A stretch of 45,969 nucleotides of DNA from positions 1-45,969 of the forward strand of contig CACLKH010000006.1 of assembly GCA_902607475.1 (NCBI GenBank), written 5' to 3'. This document shows, piece after piece, positions 25,662 through 34,274 of the stretch; the first letter of the stretch is position 1, and every line of letters begins with the position of its first letter. The DNA is from an uncultured Alphaproteobacteria bacterium (GTDB taxonomy: Bacteria > Pseudomonadota > Alphaproteobacteria > GCA-002720895). The position numbers and the translations under genes were made by a program. The notes beneath the pieces were generated by a model, which was not told the DNA's origin, ran no database searches, and saw only the letters and a list, made by a program, of their open reading frames with translations.

Positions 25662-27311
25662 ATGCTTTTAACATTAATAAGAAATACTCTTCTTTTATTA
25701 CTTTTTATTATAAGTTTTTCATTTACTAGCTTAGCTCAAAAAAATAGTGAAAAAGCACTTATTAGCCATGAACATGTCTCTTTAGAATTAATTTCTTCCG
25801 TAAATTCAATATATAAAGAAAATAATTTACATTTGGGGCTTTATTTTAAATTAGATCCAGGGTGGAAGATTTATTGGAAATATCCTGGAAAAGCTGGATA
25901 TCCACCAAATATAGACTGGACAAAATCAAAAAATATTAAAGACCTTGAAATATTATGGCCAAAACCTGAAAAGTTTAAAATTCTTGGAATGGAGAGCATA
26001 GGATATTCAAAAGAAGTAATTTTACCAATTAAATTAATTCTAGAAAATAATAATGAAGAATTACTAATAAATTTTGATGTTGATTACTTAACTTGTAAAA
26101 AAACATGTATTCCTTTTAATGATAATTTAATATTAAATATTCCAATTGGAGATGGAGAAATATCAAAATATGGAAAAATTATAAATGAATATATAGACAA
26201 ATCAAATTATTCGAATTTTTCAAATTTTTTAAATCCAGATAATATTTTATTTTTTTTGTTTATTGCTTTTATTGGTGGCGTTATTTTAAATTTCATGCCT
26301 TGTGTATTTCCTGTTTTGTCCTTAAAGATTTATAATGTTTTATCTCAACAACAAGAAAACATAAATGACAAAACTATCAAAAGAAATTTTTTAGCAACAA
26401 TACTTGGAATAATATTTTCTTTTTTTATTTTATCTTTATTAATAGTTTTTTTAAAAAATATTGGTCATAGTCTTGGCTGGGGTTTTCAATTCCAATCTCC
26501 TATTTTTTTATTTTTTATGATTTTAATATTAATTCTTTTTTCATTAAATTTAATAGATGTTTTTTCTATAGATATTCCAATTATTTTTAAAAAATTTTTA
26601 AATAGAATTATTAATTTAAATAAAAAGAGTTCAGAATTTTTTCAAAACTTTTTTCTAGGATCTTTTATAACTATTTTATCTACACCATGTTCAGCTCCTT
26701 TTATAGGTACTGCGATAGGATTTGCATTTGTAAGTTCTAATCAAATAATTTTTTTAATTTTTTTTTGTATTAGTTTAGGATTATCTAGTCCTTATATTAT
26801 ATTAGCTACAAAGCCTCAAATTTTATCATTTTTACCAAAACCTGGATTGTGGATGAGAAAATTCAAATATTTTTTAAGTATTTTATTAATTTTAACAGCT
26901 ATATGGCTTTCTAAAACTCTATTAATTCAAATTAATACAATTAGCAATGATTCAAAAAATAATAACTGGATAGATTTTAATACTATTAAACTTAGTGAAT
27001 TAATTAATGAAAATAATATTATTTTTGTTGATATAACTGCAGACTGGTGTTTGACATGTTTTTATAACAAAAAAACTGTTTTAGATAGAAAAAAAGTTGA
27101 AAATATTTTTGAAATACACAATGTTAAAAAAATACGTGGTGATTTAACAAAACCTAATAGGGAAATTAATGAATATATAAATTCTTTCGGAAGATTTGGC
27201 ATACCATTTAATGTTATTTATAGTTCCTCTGTGCCTCAGGGTATATTATTGCCAGAAGTCTTGACTGTTCAAAACCTTTTGAGTACCTTTGAAAGTATAA
27301 AAAATGATTAA
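25662..27311 (+). CDS. dsbD: Thiol:disulfide interchange protein DsbD-like (ScsB-type)
   Basis: DsbD passes reducing power from cytoplasmic thioredoxin to periplasmic proteins. The 549-residue protein has a signal peptide ending SLA, a periplasmic domain with a CKKTC pair (Cys145, Cys149), and a multi-helix membrane domain with one cysteine in each key site: FMPCVFPVLS (Cys214) and STPCSAPFIG (Cys343). A C-terminal thioredoxin domain has WCLTC (Cys463, Cys466). It fits DsbD/ScsB architecture. The stop overlaps the peroxiredoxin start by 8 bases, which suggests a shared redox operon. Confidence 0.92.
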   Translation: MLLTLIRNTLLLLLFIISFSFTSLAQKNSEKALISHEHVSLELISSVNSIYKENNLHLGLYFKLDPGWKIYWKYPGKAGYPPNIDWTKSKNIKDLEILWPKPEKFKILGMESIGYSKEVILPIKLILENNNEELLINFDVDYLTCKKTCIPFNDNLILNIPIGDGEISKYGKIINEYIDKSNYSNFSNFLNPDNILFFLFIAFIGGVILNFMPCVFPVLSLKIYNVLSQQQENINDKTIKRNFLATILGIIFSFFILSLLIVFLKNIGHSLGWGFQFQSPIFLFFMILILILFSLNLIDVFSIDIPIIFKKFLNRIINLNKKSSEFFQNFFLGSFITILSTPCSAPFIGTAIGFAFVSSNQIIFLIFFCISLGLSSPYIILATKPQILSFLPKPGLWMRKFKYFLSILLILTAIWLSKTLLIQINTISNDSKNNNWIDFNTIKLSELINENNIIFVDITADWCLTCFYNKKTVLDRKKVENIFEIHNVKKIRGDLTKPNREINEYINSFGRFGIPFNVIYSSSVPQGILLPEVLTVQNLLSTFESIKND

Positions 27312-27786
27312 AGAAGGAGATATATTTCCAAATAATAAAGTTACAGTTGTTGGTAGCGGAGAACCTAAAGAAATTGAAACTGATGAATTATTCTCTGAGA
27401 AAAAAGTAATTTTATTTGCTGTGCCTGGAGCCTTTACCCCAACCTGTAATAATTCGCACTTACCATCATTCATTGAAAAGTATGATGATATAAAAGATAA
27501 AGGAATAGACAATATAATATGCTTATCAGTTAATGATCAGTTTGTTTCAAAAGTTTGGAGAGATAGTAAATCTTTAAATGATGATTTTTTGTTTATAGCT
27601 GACGGTAACGCTCAAATAACTGATACATTAGGTATGGTTTTAGATTGTTCTGGTTTTGGAATGGGGAATAGATCTAATAGATATGTAATGCTTATTGAAA
27701 ATAAAATAGTTAAAAAGTTAATTATAGAAGAAAATCCAGGTGTTTGTGATTTAACAAATGCTTCTGAAATTTTAAAATCTATTTAA
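27304..27786 (+). CDS. Peroxiredoxin, Prx5 type
   Basis: A 160-residue Prx5-family (AhpE/TSA, glutaredoxin-dependent) peroxiredoxin. The peroxidatic Cys48 lies in PGAFTPTC, with the conserved Thr and downstream VNDQFV and W segments. Further cysteines in DCSGFG and GVCD could act in resolution, though many Prx5 enzymes use external thiols. It reduces peroxides using thiol donors in the cytoplasm. Translation is probably coupled to dsbD through the ATGATTAA overlap. It converges on rnhA with a 4-base overlap. Confidence 0.94.
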   Translation: MIKEGDIFPNNKVTVVGSGEPKEIETDELFSEKKVILFAVPGAFTPTCNNSHLPSFIEKYDDIKDKGIDNIICLSVNDQFVSKVWRDSKSLNDDFLFIADGNAQITDTLGMVLDCSGFGMGNRSNRYVMLIENKIVKKLIIEENPGVCDLTNASEILKSI

Positions 27787-28214
27787 GATTCTATCGCTTT
27801 TTTTGCCAACATATCTGCTTTTTCATTAAAAATATTTTCATCGTGGCCTTTAACCCACATCCAATGTATTTCATGATCTTGAATTTTTTCTTCTAATAAT
27901 TTCCATAAGTCAGAATTTTTAACATTCTTTTTATTCGAAGTTTTCCATCCATTTAATTTCCATTTTTTTATCCAAATAGTTATTCCGTCCTTAAGATACT
28001 TACTATCAGTATAAATATTAATTATTATTTTTTTTTTAAAGTACTTAATAGCTTTTATAGCAGCGGTTAATTCCATTTTATTATTAGTTGTATATTTTTC
28101 TGAACCACTAAATTCTTTTATATTTCCATTTCTATATTTGATTATGAATGCCCATCCACCTGGACCAGGATTTCCTAAGCATGATCCGTCAGTATAAATA
28201 TCTACTTTATCCAT
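27783..28214 (-). CDS. rnhA: Ribonuclease HI
   Basis: RnhA cleaves RNA in RNA-DNA hybrids. The 143-residue protein has all four catalytic carboxylates: Asp9 (IYTDGS), Glu48 (KMELTAA), Asp70 (YTDSKYL) and Asp134 (EKADMLAK). WIKKWKLNGWKTSNKK matches the E. coli handle region. It follows thrB by 10 bases, a pairing common in alphaproteobacteria. A second RNase H (rnhB) is also in the window. Confidence 0.97.
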   Translation of the reverse strand: MDKVDIYTDGSCLGNPGPGGWAFIIKYRNGNIKEFSGSEKYTTNNKMELTAAIKAIKYFKKKIIINIYTDSKYLKDGITIWIKKWKLNGWKTSNKKNVKNSDLWKLLEEKIQDHEIHWMWVKGHDENIFNEKADMLAKKAIES

Positions 28215-28224
28215 TTGTAATTTT

Positions 28225-29175
28225 CTAAAAATAATTTTTTACATCATTAGATTGAAAGTATTTTAATTTATTTAGATATTCTCTTGGATTTTTTTTATAT
28301 TTTTTAGGAATTTTTTTATTTTGTGAGTCCATTAATCTTGATAAGTAAAATCTTAAACTACTTGCTCTTAAAAATAAATTAAGATAATTAATTTCTTCAT
28401 TTTTTATTTTTCTAATTGAATTATAACCTTTAATTAAATTTTTCATTTTATTTATATTTAATTTATTTTCATAACACCAGGCATTGATACATATTGATAA
28501 GTCATAACAAAAAAAATCATTACATGCGTTTGATAAATCTATTATTCCAACAATATTATTATTTTTAAAAAAAACATTATCTGGAAAAAGATCACCATGA
28601 ATAATCCCTCTAGGTAATTTTTTTGGCCAATTTTTTTTTATGTATTTAATTTCTTCTTTTAAAAAAAATGATTCACTTTTTGATAATTTAATTTTTTTTT
28701 TTCTTTTAATTAATTTATCCCATTCATTAAAAGAAAAATCATTTTTTTTTTTTTTTTTAAAACTCAAAGTTTTTTTATGTAATGTGGCCAAAGCCCTACC
28801 TAATTTATAACAATGTTGAAGATTAATTTTTTTTTCTATTTTTCCTTCAACAAAATCAATTATTGTAAATTGTTTATTTTTGTAAGAGTTTAATTGTTTA
28901 TTATTATTGTTATAAAGTATTTTTGGACATGGAAACTTTTTTTTTCTTAAAAAATTTACTAAATCAATGAAAAAAGATAAATTTTTTTCTTTTATTCTTT
29001 CTATAATTTTATTTTCGTAAATTGTTAAGACACACTTATTAGATTTTGTTTTAAAAAAATAATTTGTATTTTCTATACCTTCATTTATACCTTTAAAATA
29101 ATGAAGATCACCAAAAGAATAATTTTTTAGATACCTTTCAAGCTCTGATTTATTGATTTTTGTATAATATGCCAA
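28225..29175 (-). CDS. thrB: Homoserine kinase (APH-fold ThrB)
   Basis: This 316-residue protein is the aminoglycoside-phosphotransferase-like homoserine kinase used by many alphaproteobacteria; it phosphorylates homoserine for ThrC. The Brenner-type catalytic loop HGDLFPDN is at 193-200, and the Mg-binding IIDL Asp is at 213. LHYFKGINEGIENTNYFF is the typical family N-terminus. The start is TTG (29173-29175). thrB-rnhA is the conserved neighbourhood; ispH, often next to it, is missing here. Confidence 0.93.
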   Translation of the reverse strand: MAYYTKINKSELERYLKNYSFGDLHYFKGINEGIENTNYFFKTKSNKCVLTIYENKIIERIKEKNLSFFIDLVNFLRKKKFPCPKILYNNNNKQLNSYKNKQFTIIDFVEGKIEKKINLQHCYKLGRALATLHKKTLSFKKKKKNDFSFNEWDKLIKRKKKIKLSKSESFFLKEEIKYIKKNWPKKLPRGIIHGDLFPDNVFFKNNNIVGIIDLSNACNDFFCYDLSICINAWCYENKLNINKMKNLIKGYNSIRKIKNEEINYLNLFLRASSLRFYLSRLMDSQNKKIPKKYKKNPREYLNKLKYFQSNDVKNYF

Positions 29176-29203
29176 TTTAATATTTTATAAAAAAAATTAA
29201 CGA

Positions 29204-29212
29204 TGTTATATT
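29204..29212 (+). promoter_or_regulatory. Candidate extended -10 promoter for the CDGSH gene
   Basis: TGTTATATT matches an extended -10 (TGn plus TATATT). The predicted transcription start is near 29219, about 22 bases before the ATG at 29241. No good -35 is seen. The 65-base gap also has to serve thrB on the other strand. Confidence 0.33.
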
Positions 29213-29240
29213 TACAGTAGTTTAGATAAAAATATAAAAA

Positions 29241-29480
29241 ATGAATGAAAAAAAATCACCACAACTAGAACCCTACTCTGTAAATGTAGAAAAAGATAAA
29301 AAATATGCTTGGTGTTCATGTGGTTTGAGTTCAAAACAACCATATTGTGATGGATCTCATTCTGCAACAGAATTTAAACCTGTAATTTTTACAGCTAAGT
29401 CTACCGAAACTATTTATTTGTGCGGGTGCAAGCATACTAAAAAATCACCATTTTGTGATGGATCTCACAAGTTCTTATAA
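29241..29480 (+). CDS. Tandem CDGSH iron-sulfur protein
   Basis: A 79-residue protein made of two CDGSH iron-sulfur motifs. The first has Cys25, Cys27, Cys36 and His40; the second has Cys61, Cys63, Cys72 and His76. Each would hold a 2Fe-2S cluster with three Cys and one His ligand, as in mitoNEET-related and Miner2-like proteins. There is no membrane anchor, so it is soluble. The role is unknown; electron or cluster transfer is suggested by the family. Its last 16 bases overlap the 3' end of convergent atpF. Confidence 0.93.
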   Translation: MNEKKSPQLEPYSVNVEKDKKYAWCSCGLSSKQPYCDGSHSATEFKPVIFTAKSTETIYLCGCKHTKKSPFCDGSHKFL

Positions 29481-30004
29481 TTTTTTTGCTCTTTTCTTGA
29501 TTTATAAAATAAATTTGTAATAGATTTACTAATTAGCTGATCATCTTTTGTTTCTTTTTCATTTTTTAAGAAATCTTTAATACTTTTAATTGAAATATCT
29601 AAAGCAATTTCTTTAATATCATCTATAGCCTGTTTTTTTGATTGTTCTATTCTGTCGTCTATTCTTTTTTTAAATCTCTCACTATAAATTTTTTCTTCAT
29701 TTAAAAGTCTATTTTCTAAATTTTTTGCTTCTTCATTAGCTTCATTAATTATTCTTTTTTTATCGTCGATCATTTTTTTAAGATTTTTTTTTGCCTCGTT
29801 TAAATTGTTTTCTGCTTCTTTTTTTAATTCTTTTGCTTCATTTATTGTTTTTTTAATTTCATCAATTCTTTTATCTAAAGATTCTATTAATACTTTTTTG
29901 GCTTTTTTAAAAGATAAAACTACAAAGATGAAAAAAGCAATTGCTACCCAAAAAGCTTCACTGTGTAAAAGTTTTATAAAGTTATCATTATGATAAAGTT
30001 CCAC
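29465..30004 (-). CDS. atpF: ATP synthase F0 subunit b
   Basis: A 179-residue stator subunit b: one N-terminal membrane helix (about 14-30, FWVAIAFFIFVVLSF), then a long charged coiled coil to the C-terminus. Subunits b and b' link F0 to F1. The family sequence is weakly conserved, so the call rests on topology and position after atpE and b'. Its start shares one base with the b' stop. The F1 genes (atpHAGDC) are not in the window. Confidence 0.9.
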   Translation of the reverse strand: MELYHNDNFIKLLHSEAFWVAIAFFIFVVLSFKKAKKVLIESLDKRIDEIKKTINEAKELKKEAENNLNEAKKNLKKMIDDKKRIINEANEEAKNLENRLLNEEKIYSERFKKRIDDRIEQSKKQAIDDIKEIALDISIKSIKDFLKNEKETKDDQLISKSITNLFYKSRKEQKNYKNL

Positions 30005-30498
30005 TAACTAACCTCTTCTAAATTTTTTTTTATTATTGATTTAAGTTTATTTTTTTGTCCACTTTTACCATTTGATATTTTTCTTATAATTTCTTCAGAT
30101 AAATTTAAAGAAATTTTTTTAATTTCTTTTAATACTTTTTTTTTATTATTAATAATTTCCTGTTCATTTTTTTCTAATTTTTGCTCAAGTCTTTTTTTTA
30201 ATAATTCAGTGCTATTATTTATTTTTTTGCTAGTTGTTTCTTTAAGATGATTAATTATTCCTCTAGCTTCATTTTCTATATTTTTTTTTGTTTCTTCATA
30301 TTCATTATTTATTATTTCAGTATCCTTATACATCTGTTCAGAAATATGAATGTTATTTTTAATTTCAGTCTCACGACTTTTAATGACCGATGATATTCTA
30401 GGTATAATAATCCTAGACATTATTAAATATAATATTAAGAAACTTACTACAAGCCAAAATATTTGACTTGGATAAGTTGTAATTTCCAACTGAGGCAT
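30004..30498 (-). CDS. atpG: ATP synthase F0 subunit b'
   Basis: A 164-residue b-type stator subunit. It begins MPQLEITTYPSQIFWLVVSF, typical of alphaproteobacterial b', with one membrane helix (about 11-30) and then RIIIPRISSVIKSRETEI, the conserved cytoplasmic exit. The rest is coiled coil. It lies between atpE and atpF, giving the alphaproteobacterial b' plus b pair. The gene symbol varies between annotations (atpF', atpF2, atpX, atpG). Confidence 0.92.
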   Translation of the reverse strand: MPQLEITTYPSQIFWLVVSFLILYLIMSRIIIPRISSVIKSRETEIKNNIHISEQMYKDTEIINNEYEETKKNIENEARGIINHLKETTSKKINNSTELLKKRLEQKLEKNEQEIINNKKKVLKEIKKISLNLSEEIIRKISNGKSGQKNKLKSIIKKNLEEVS

Positions 30499-30516
30499 TT
30501 TTTAAAATTTAAAAAA

Positions 30517-30741
30517 TTATACAAATAGAAAAAAGAATGCAATTAATAAAGCATATAAAGCTACAGCTTCTACTAATGCAAAACCTAACATTCCAATCGG
30601 AAAAACCTGCGGACGTGCAGATGGGTTTCTACCTATAGTTGATACTAAGGCTGCAAAAATATGACCTATTCCTGCTCCAACTCCACCCAGACCAATCACC
30701 GCTAATCCGGCTCCAATTATTTTAGCTGCTTCTATTTCCAT
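30517..30741 (-). CDS. atpE: ATP synthase F0 subunit c
   Basis: The 74-residue rotor-ring subunit forms a two-helix hairpin. Helix 1 has the Gly-rich packing run GLGGVGAGIG, the loop has RNPSARP, and helix 2 has the essential carboxylate Glu58 in ALVEAVALYALL. No sodium-binding Gln/Ser-Thr set is obvious, so proton coupling is likely. It is preceded by the strongest Shine-Dalgarno site seen in the window, consistent with the need for many copies per complex. Confidence 0.97.
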   Translation of the reverse strand: MEIEAAKIIGAGLAVIGLGGVGAGIGHIFAALVSTIGRNPSARPQVFPIGMLGFALVEAVALYALLIAFFFLFV

Positions 30742-30746
30742 ATATT

Positions 30747-30752
30747 CCTCCT
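30747..30752 (-). promoter_or_regulatory. Consensus Shine-Dalgarno site of atpE
   Basis: AGGAGG on the minus strand lies 5 bases upstream of the atpE ATG. It falls in the 13-base gap after atpB, in a region where other starts lack such a site. It would raise translation of subunit c above its operon neighbours. Confidence 0.75.
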
Positions 30753-30754
30753 AA

Positions 30755-31477
30755 TTAATGTAGATTAATAGATTCATTTAAATATAAACAAGTTAATATA
30801 GTAAACACATAAGCTTGTAAAAATGCAATAAGAACTTCTAATGCCGTTAAAGCAACGTCAACCATAAGTGGTGCAATGCCAAATATTCCTAAAGGAACTA
30901 TAAAACCTGCAAATATTTTTAACATTGTATGGCCAGCCATCATATTAGCAAACAATCTAACAGATAAGCTTATAGGTCTTGATAAATAAGATATTATTTC
31001 AATCGGTATCATCAAAGGAAGCATTATCATTGGAACACCCTTTGGTACAAACAAACCAAAAAATTTAAAACCGTGTATAAAAATCCCAAGCAAAGTAACA
31101 AGCAAAAAAACAAACATGGCCAGCACAAATGTAACAATTATGTGGCTTGTAAAAGTAAAACTGTAGGGCAACATACCAAGCATGTTACCAAAAAGTAAAA
31201 AAGTGAATAATGTAAATATTAAAGGAAAAAATTTACGTCCTTTATCCCCTATATTATCACTAACCATATTAGCAATAAATTCATAAAAAATTTCCGAAAT
31301 TGACTGAAACCGGCTAGGTATCAAACTTTTATTTTTTATAGATAACAATAATAACAAGGTAACAAAAATAATAGCTAAACTCATGAATAGTGAAGAATTT
31401 GTATATGAAATGTTTGTTTCAAATATCTCCAAAGGTATTAATTCTTTTATCTCAAATTGATGAATAGGATCGGCCAT
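30755..31477 (-). CDS. atpB: ATP synthase F0 subunit a
   Basis: The 240-residue membrane subunit a forms the proton half-channels facing the c-ring. The essential Arg is in SLSVRLFANMMAGH, and the C-terminal helix has LTALEVLIAFLQAYVFTIL. The N-terminus HQFEIKELIPLEIF is typical of alphaproteobacteria. It follows atpI by 18 bases and precedes atpE by 13, the standard order I-a-c-b'-b. Confidence 0.97.
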   Translation of the reverse strand: MADPIHQFEIKELIPLEIFETNISYTNSSLFMSLAIIFVTLLLLLSIKNKSLIPSRFQSISEIFYEFIANMVSDNIGDKGRKFFPLIFTLFTFLLFGNMLGMLPYSFTFTSHIIVTFVLAMFVFLLVTLLGIFIHGFKFFGLFVPKGVPMIMLPLMIPIEIISYLSRPISLSVRLFANMMAGHTMLKIFAGFIVPLGIFGIAPLMVDVALTALEVLIAFLQAYVFTILTCLYLNESINLH

Positions 31478-31495
31478 AATTAAAAAAAAAATTAT

Positions 31496-31813
31496 TTAGT
31501 GCAATTTATCATTTTTTTTTTTAAAACCAACCTCAAATCCTAATTTTTTTACAGATCTATAGACATTCATGATACCTGCAGCAAAACCAAGAATTAAAAA
31601 AATAATTAAGAAAATTGGTTTAGATTGGAAATAATTATCAAGAAAAATACCGATCACTAAAGCTATAATTATTGCAGATACTAATTCTACTCCTGATTTT
31701 AAATAAACTCCAAAATCTTTAATGTTTTTATTTTTTTTTTGATTTTTAATTTTTGAATTTAAATTCTTTAAGTTCTCAAGTCTTTTATTGAAGTCTTTAA
31801 GTTTTTTTTTCAA
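31496..31813 (-). CDS. atpI: AtpI/AtpZ-type ATP synthase accessory membrane protein
   Basis: A 105-residue protein with a charged, coiled N-terminal 40 residues and two membrane helices (about 43-62 and 70-90). It has the family pattern GVELVSAIIIALVIGIFLD and FLILGFAAGIMNVYR. AtpI helps assemble the c-ring in some bacteria. The start is TTG (31811-31813), 6 bases after the smc stop, so it is probably cotranscribed with smc. Confidence 0.88.
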   Translation of the reverse strand: MKKKLKDFNKRLENLKNLNSKIKNQKKNKNIKDFGVYLKSGVELVSAIIIALVIGIFLDNYFQSKPIFLIIFLILGFAAGIMNVYRSVKKLGFEVGFKKKNDKLH

Positions 31814-31819
31814 AATTTA

Positions 31820-34273
31820 TCAACTTACTTCTCTAAGTTTTTGTGCTTCTTCAAGTTTAACTGAAATTAATTTTGATATTCCAGTTTCAGCCATAGTAAC
31901 ACCATACAATCTATCCATGTGTGCCATGGAAATAGGATTATGTGTAATTATTACAAATTTTGTTGATGTGTCATGGTTAATTTTTTTAATTACTCTACAA
32001 AATTTTTCAATATTTATGTCATCTAATGGAGCATCAACCTCATCTAAAACACAGATTGGGGAAGGATTCTGAAGAAAAACTGCTAAAATTAAAGCTGTGG
32101 CTGCCATGGTTTTTTCACCACCTGATAATAATGTCAAAGTGCTCATTTTTTTTCCTGGCGGTGATGCAAATACTTCTAAACCAGATAATAAAGGATCAGA
32201 TGAACCAACCATTTTTAAGAAAGCTTTACCGCCATCAAAAAATTGTGTAAATAAATTTTTAAAGTTCTGATTAACACCATCAAAACATTTATTTATTTTT
32301 TCCCTACCTTCTTTATTTATGTTTGATATTGTTTCTCTTAATTTTAAAATTGCTTTTTCTACATCAATTTTATCATTAACCATCTTTTCTATTTTTTTAT
32401 TAGTTTCTTTTGCTTCATTTTCTGCTGTAAAATTTATTGGTCCAATATTATCAAATTTTCTTTTTTCAATATTTAGATCATTTTGTAAAATATTCATTGC
32501 AGGAAGATCTTGTATATTAATTTTTTCTTGTTTTATAATATCTTCATTTAATTTTAATGAAAAATTATTTTCACTTTCTTGGTACGCGCTAGTTAAGTCA
32601 TTTTTTAAATACTCTAGATCCGTTTCTAATCTAGTTTTTTCTTCATGACTTTGTATTTTTTTGTCTGAATTTAATTTTATTTTTTCATCTATCTCTTTAG
32701 TTTGTCCTGGATCGATTATAATTTCTTTTTCTAATTGATTAATTTTTTCATTTAAAGAGTTTATTTTTGATTCAATATCAACATTATTTTTATTTATTTC
32801 TTCAGGTTTATTCTCTAAATTTTTTAATTCGTTGTTTGTAAATTTTTCTCTTTCAACTAATTTTTCTAAATGTTTTTTCGTATCATCTATCCTTTTACTC
32901 CATTTTTTGTGTTCTTCCTCAAAATCAAAAATTTTATCTAAATTTGTTAATTTTGAGAAATTATTTTTTATTTCAGTAAATGATGAAAATACACTGTTAA
33001 TTTTTTCAGAAATAATATCAAATGTACTTTTTATTGGATTTATTAATTCTTTATTTTTACTTATTAATTCGTCTATCTTAGAATTTAATTCAGTAGATTT
33101 AGACATAATAAATTCAATTTTTTTAATTTCATTTTCTATATCTTTTTTTAAATTAATAAAATTTTCTTTATCTGCATTTTTTTCACTGGTTGAGATTTTC
33201 ATATCAAGTTCTTTTGTTTCATTAAATATATTTTTTTGTAATTTTGACAAAGAAAAATTTGCATCTTCAAGAAACTTTTTTTCTCTTGATATATCATCTT
33301 CAAATTGTGTTAATCTATTTTTCAAGTTATCTTTTTGAATTGAAATTCTATTAATTTCGTCTAAATTTTGTTGTTTTTCTGCAAGATAATTTTGTTTTTC
33401 AATTTTTAAATTATTTAAATCTTTGTTTTTTTCATTATTTTTATTTAGAAATTTATTTTTTTTATTTTTATAATCTTCAAGCAAGGAATCAATTTTATTT
33501 ATTTCAAAATTAATTTTTTCAAGTCTTTCTTTTTTTTTTGAAATTTTACTTATATTGTTAATACATCTAATTTTTATTAAAGTAATTTCTAAGCTATTTA
33601 TTTTGTCTTTAATAGATTTATATTTTTCTGCTTCTTTTACTTGTTTTTCAAGAGTTTTACATTGATCTTTATGTGTTTTGATAATATCTTCTAATCTAGA
33701 AAGATTTATTTCCGCAGATTTTAATTTTAGTTCAGACTCGTGTCTTCTTGCATGCAGACCAGTAATTCCAGCTGCTTCTTCAAGTAATATTCTTCTTTCT
33801 TCTGGTTTAGAACTAATTAATTTATGGACCTGCCCTTGTGCTACTATAGATGTTGTATCAGGACCAGAAGAAGCATCTGCAAATAATAAATACACATCTT
33901 TTGCTCTTACTATTTTGTTATTTATATAATAAGTAGAGCCTTTTTCTCTTTCTATTTTTCTTTTTATTTCTATAGTTTCATAATTGTTAAACATTTCTGG
34001 AGCTTTCTTTTTTTTATTATCAATAGTAATTTCAATTTCTGCTAAATCATTTTGTGGTCTAATCGATGTTCCATTAAATATTACATCGTCCATTCCTTTA
34101 CCACGCATTTCTTTTGGAGATGTTTCACCCATTATCCATTTTAACGCATCAACAATATTTGATTTTCCACAACCATTTGGCCCAACTATTCCAGTTAATC
34201 CTTTTTCAATATTCAATTCTGTTCTTTCAACGAACGATTTAAAACCAATAATCTTTAATTTAGTAAAGTCCAT
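31820..34273 (-). CDS. smc: Chromosome segregation protein SMC, short form without recognisable hinge
   Basis: SMC proteins organise chromosomes with kleisin partners. The 817-residue protein has both head halves: N-terminal Walker A GPNGCGKSN (31-39) with AQGQVHKLISSKPEERR, and C-terminal signature LLSGGEKTM (715-723) with Walker B VLDEVDAPLDD (742-752). Bacterial SMCs usually have about 1150-1200 residues with a Gly-rich hinge midway. Here residues 173-522 contain no glycine at all and read as Lys/Glu/Asn coiled coil, so no hinge is visible. It sits between dsbA (1-base gap) and atpI. scpA and scpB are not in the window. Confidence 0.93.
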   Translation of the reverse strand: MDFTKLKIIGFKSFVERTELNIEKGLTGIVGPNGCGKSNIVDALKWIMGETSPKEMRGKGMDDVIFNGTSIRPQNDLAEIEITIDNKKKKAPEMFNNYETIEIKRKIEREKGSTYYINNKIVRAKDVYLLFADASSGPDTTSIVAQGQVHKLISSKPEERRILLEEAAGITGLHARRHESELKLKSAEINLSRLEDIIKTHKDQCKTLEKQVKEAEKYKSIKDKINSLEITLIKIRCINNISKISKKKERLEKINFEINKIDSLLEDYKNKKNKFLNKNNEKNKDLNNLKIEKQNYLAEKQQNLDEINRISIQKDNLKNRLTQFEDDISREKKFLEDANFSLSKLQKNIFNETKELDMKISTSEKNADKENFINLKKDIENEIKKIEFIMSKSTELNSKIDELISKNKELINPIKSTFDIISEKINSVFSSFTEIKNNFSKLTNLDKIFDFEEEHKKWSKRIDDTKKHLEKLVEREKFTNNELKNLENKPEEINKNNVDIESKINSLNEKINQLEKEIIIDPGQTKEIDEKIKLNSDKKIQSHEEKTRLETDLEYLKNDLTSAYQESENNFSLKLNEDIIKQEKINIQDLPAMNILQNDLNIEKRKFDNIGPINFTAENEAKETNKKIEKMVNDKIDVEKAILKLRETISNINKEGREKINKCFDGVNQNFKNLFTQFFDGGKAFLKMVGSSDPLLSGLEVFASPPGKKMSTLTLLSGGEKTMAATALILAVFLQNPSPICVLDEVDAPLDDINIEKFCRVIKKINHDTSTKFVIITHNPISMAHMDRLYGVTMAETGISKLISVKLEEAQKLREVS

Positions 34274-34274
34274 G

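Noticed and set aside
27768-27800. Possible AATCT/AGATT hairpin followed by a T run after the peroxiredoxin gene
   Set aside because: The stem is only five base pairs with little GC, too weak for a convincing terminator.
32319-33338. Open frames of 109 and 168 codons on the plus strand inside smc
   Set aside because: They are antisense to the Lys/Glu-rich coiled coil, and their Phe/Ser/Leu-rich composition is what its complement encodes. No domain or ribosome site is seen.
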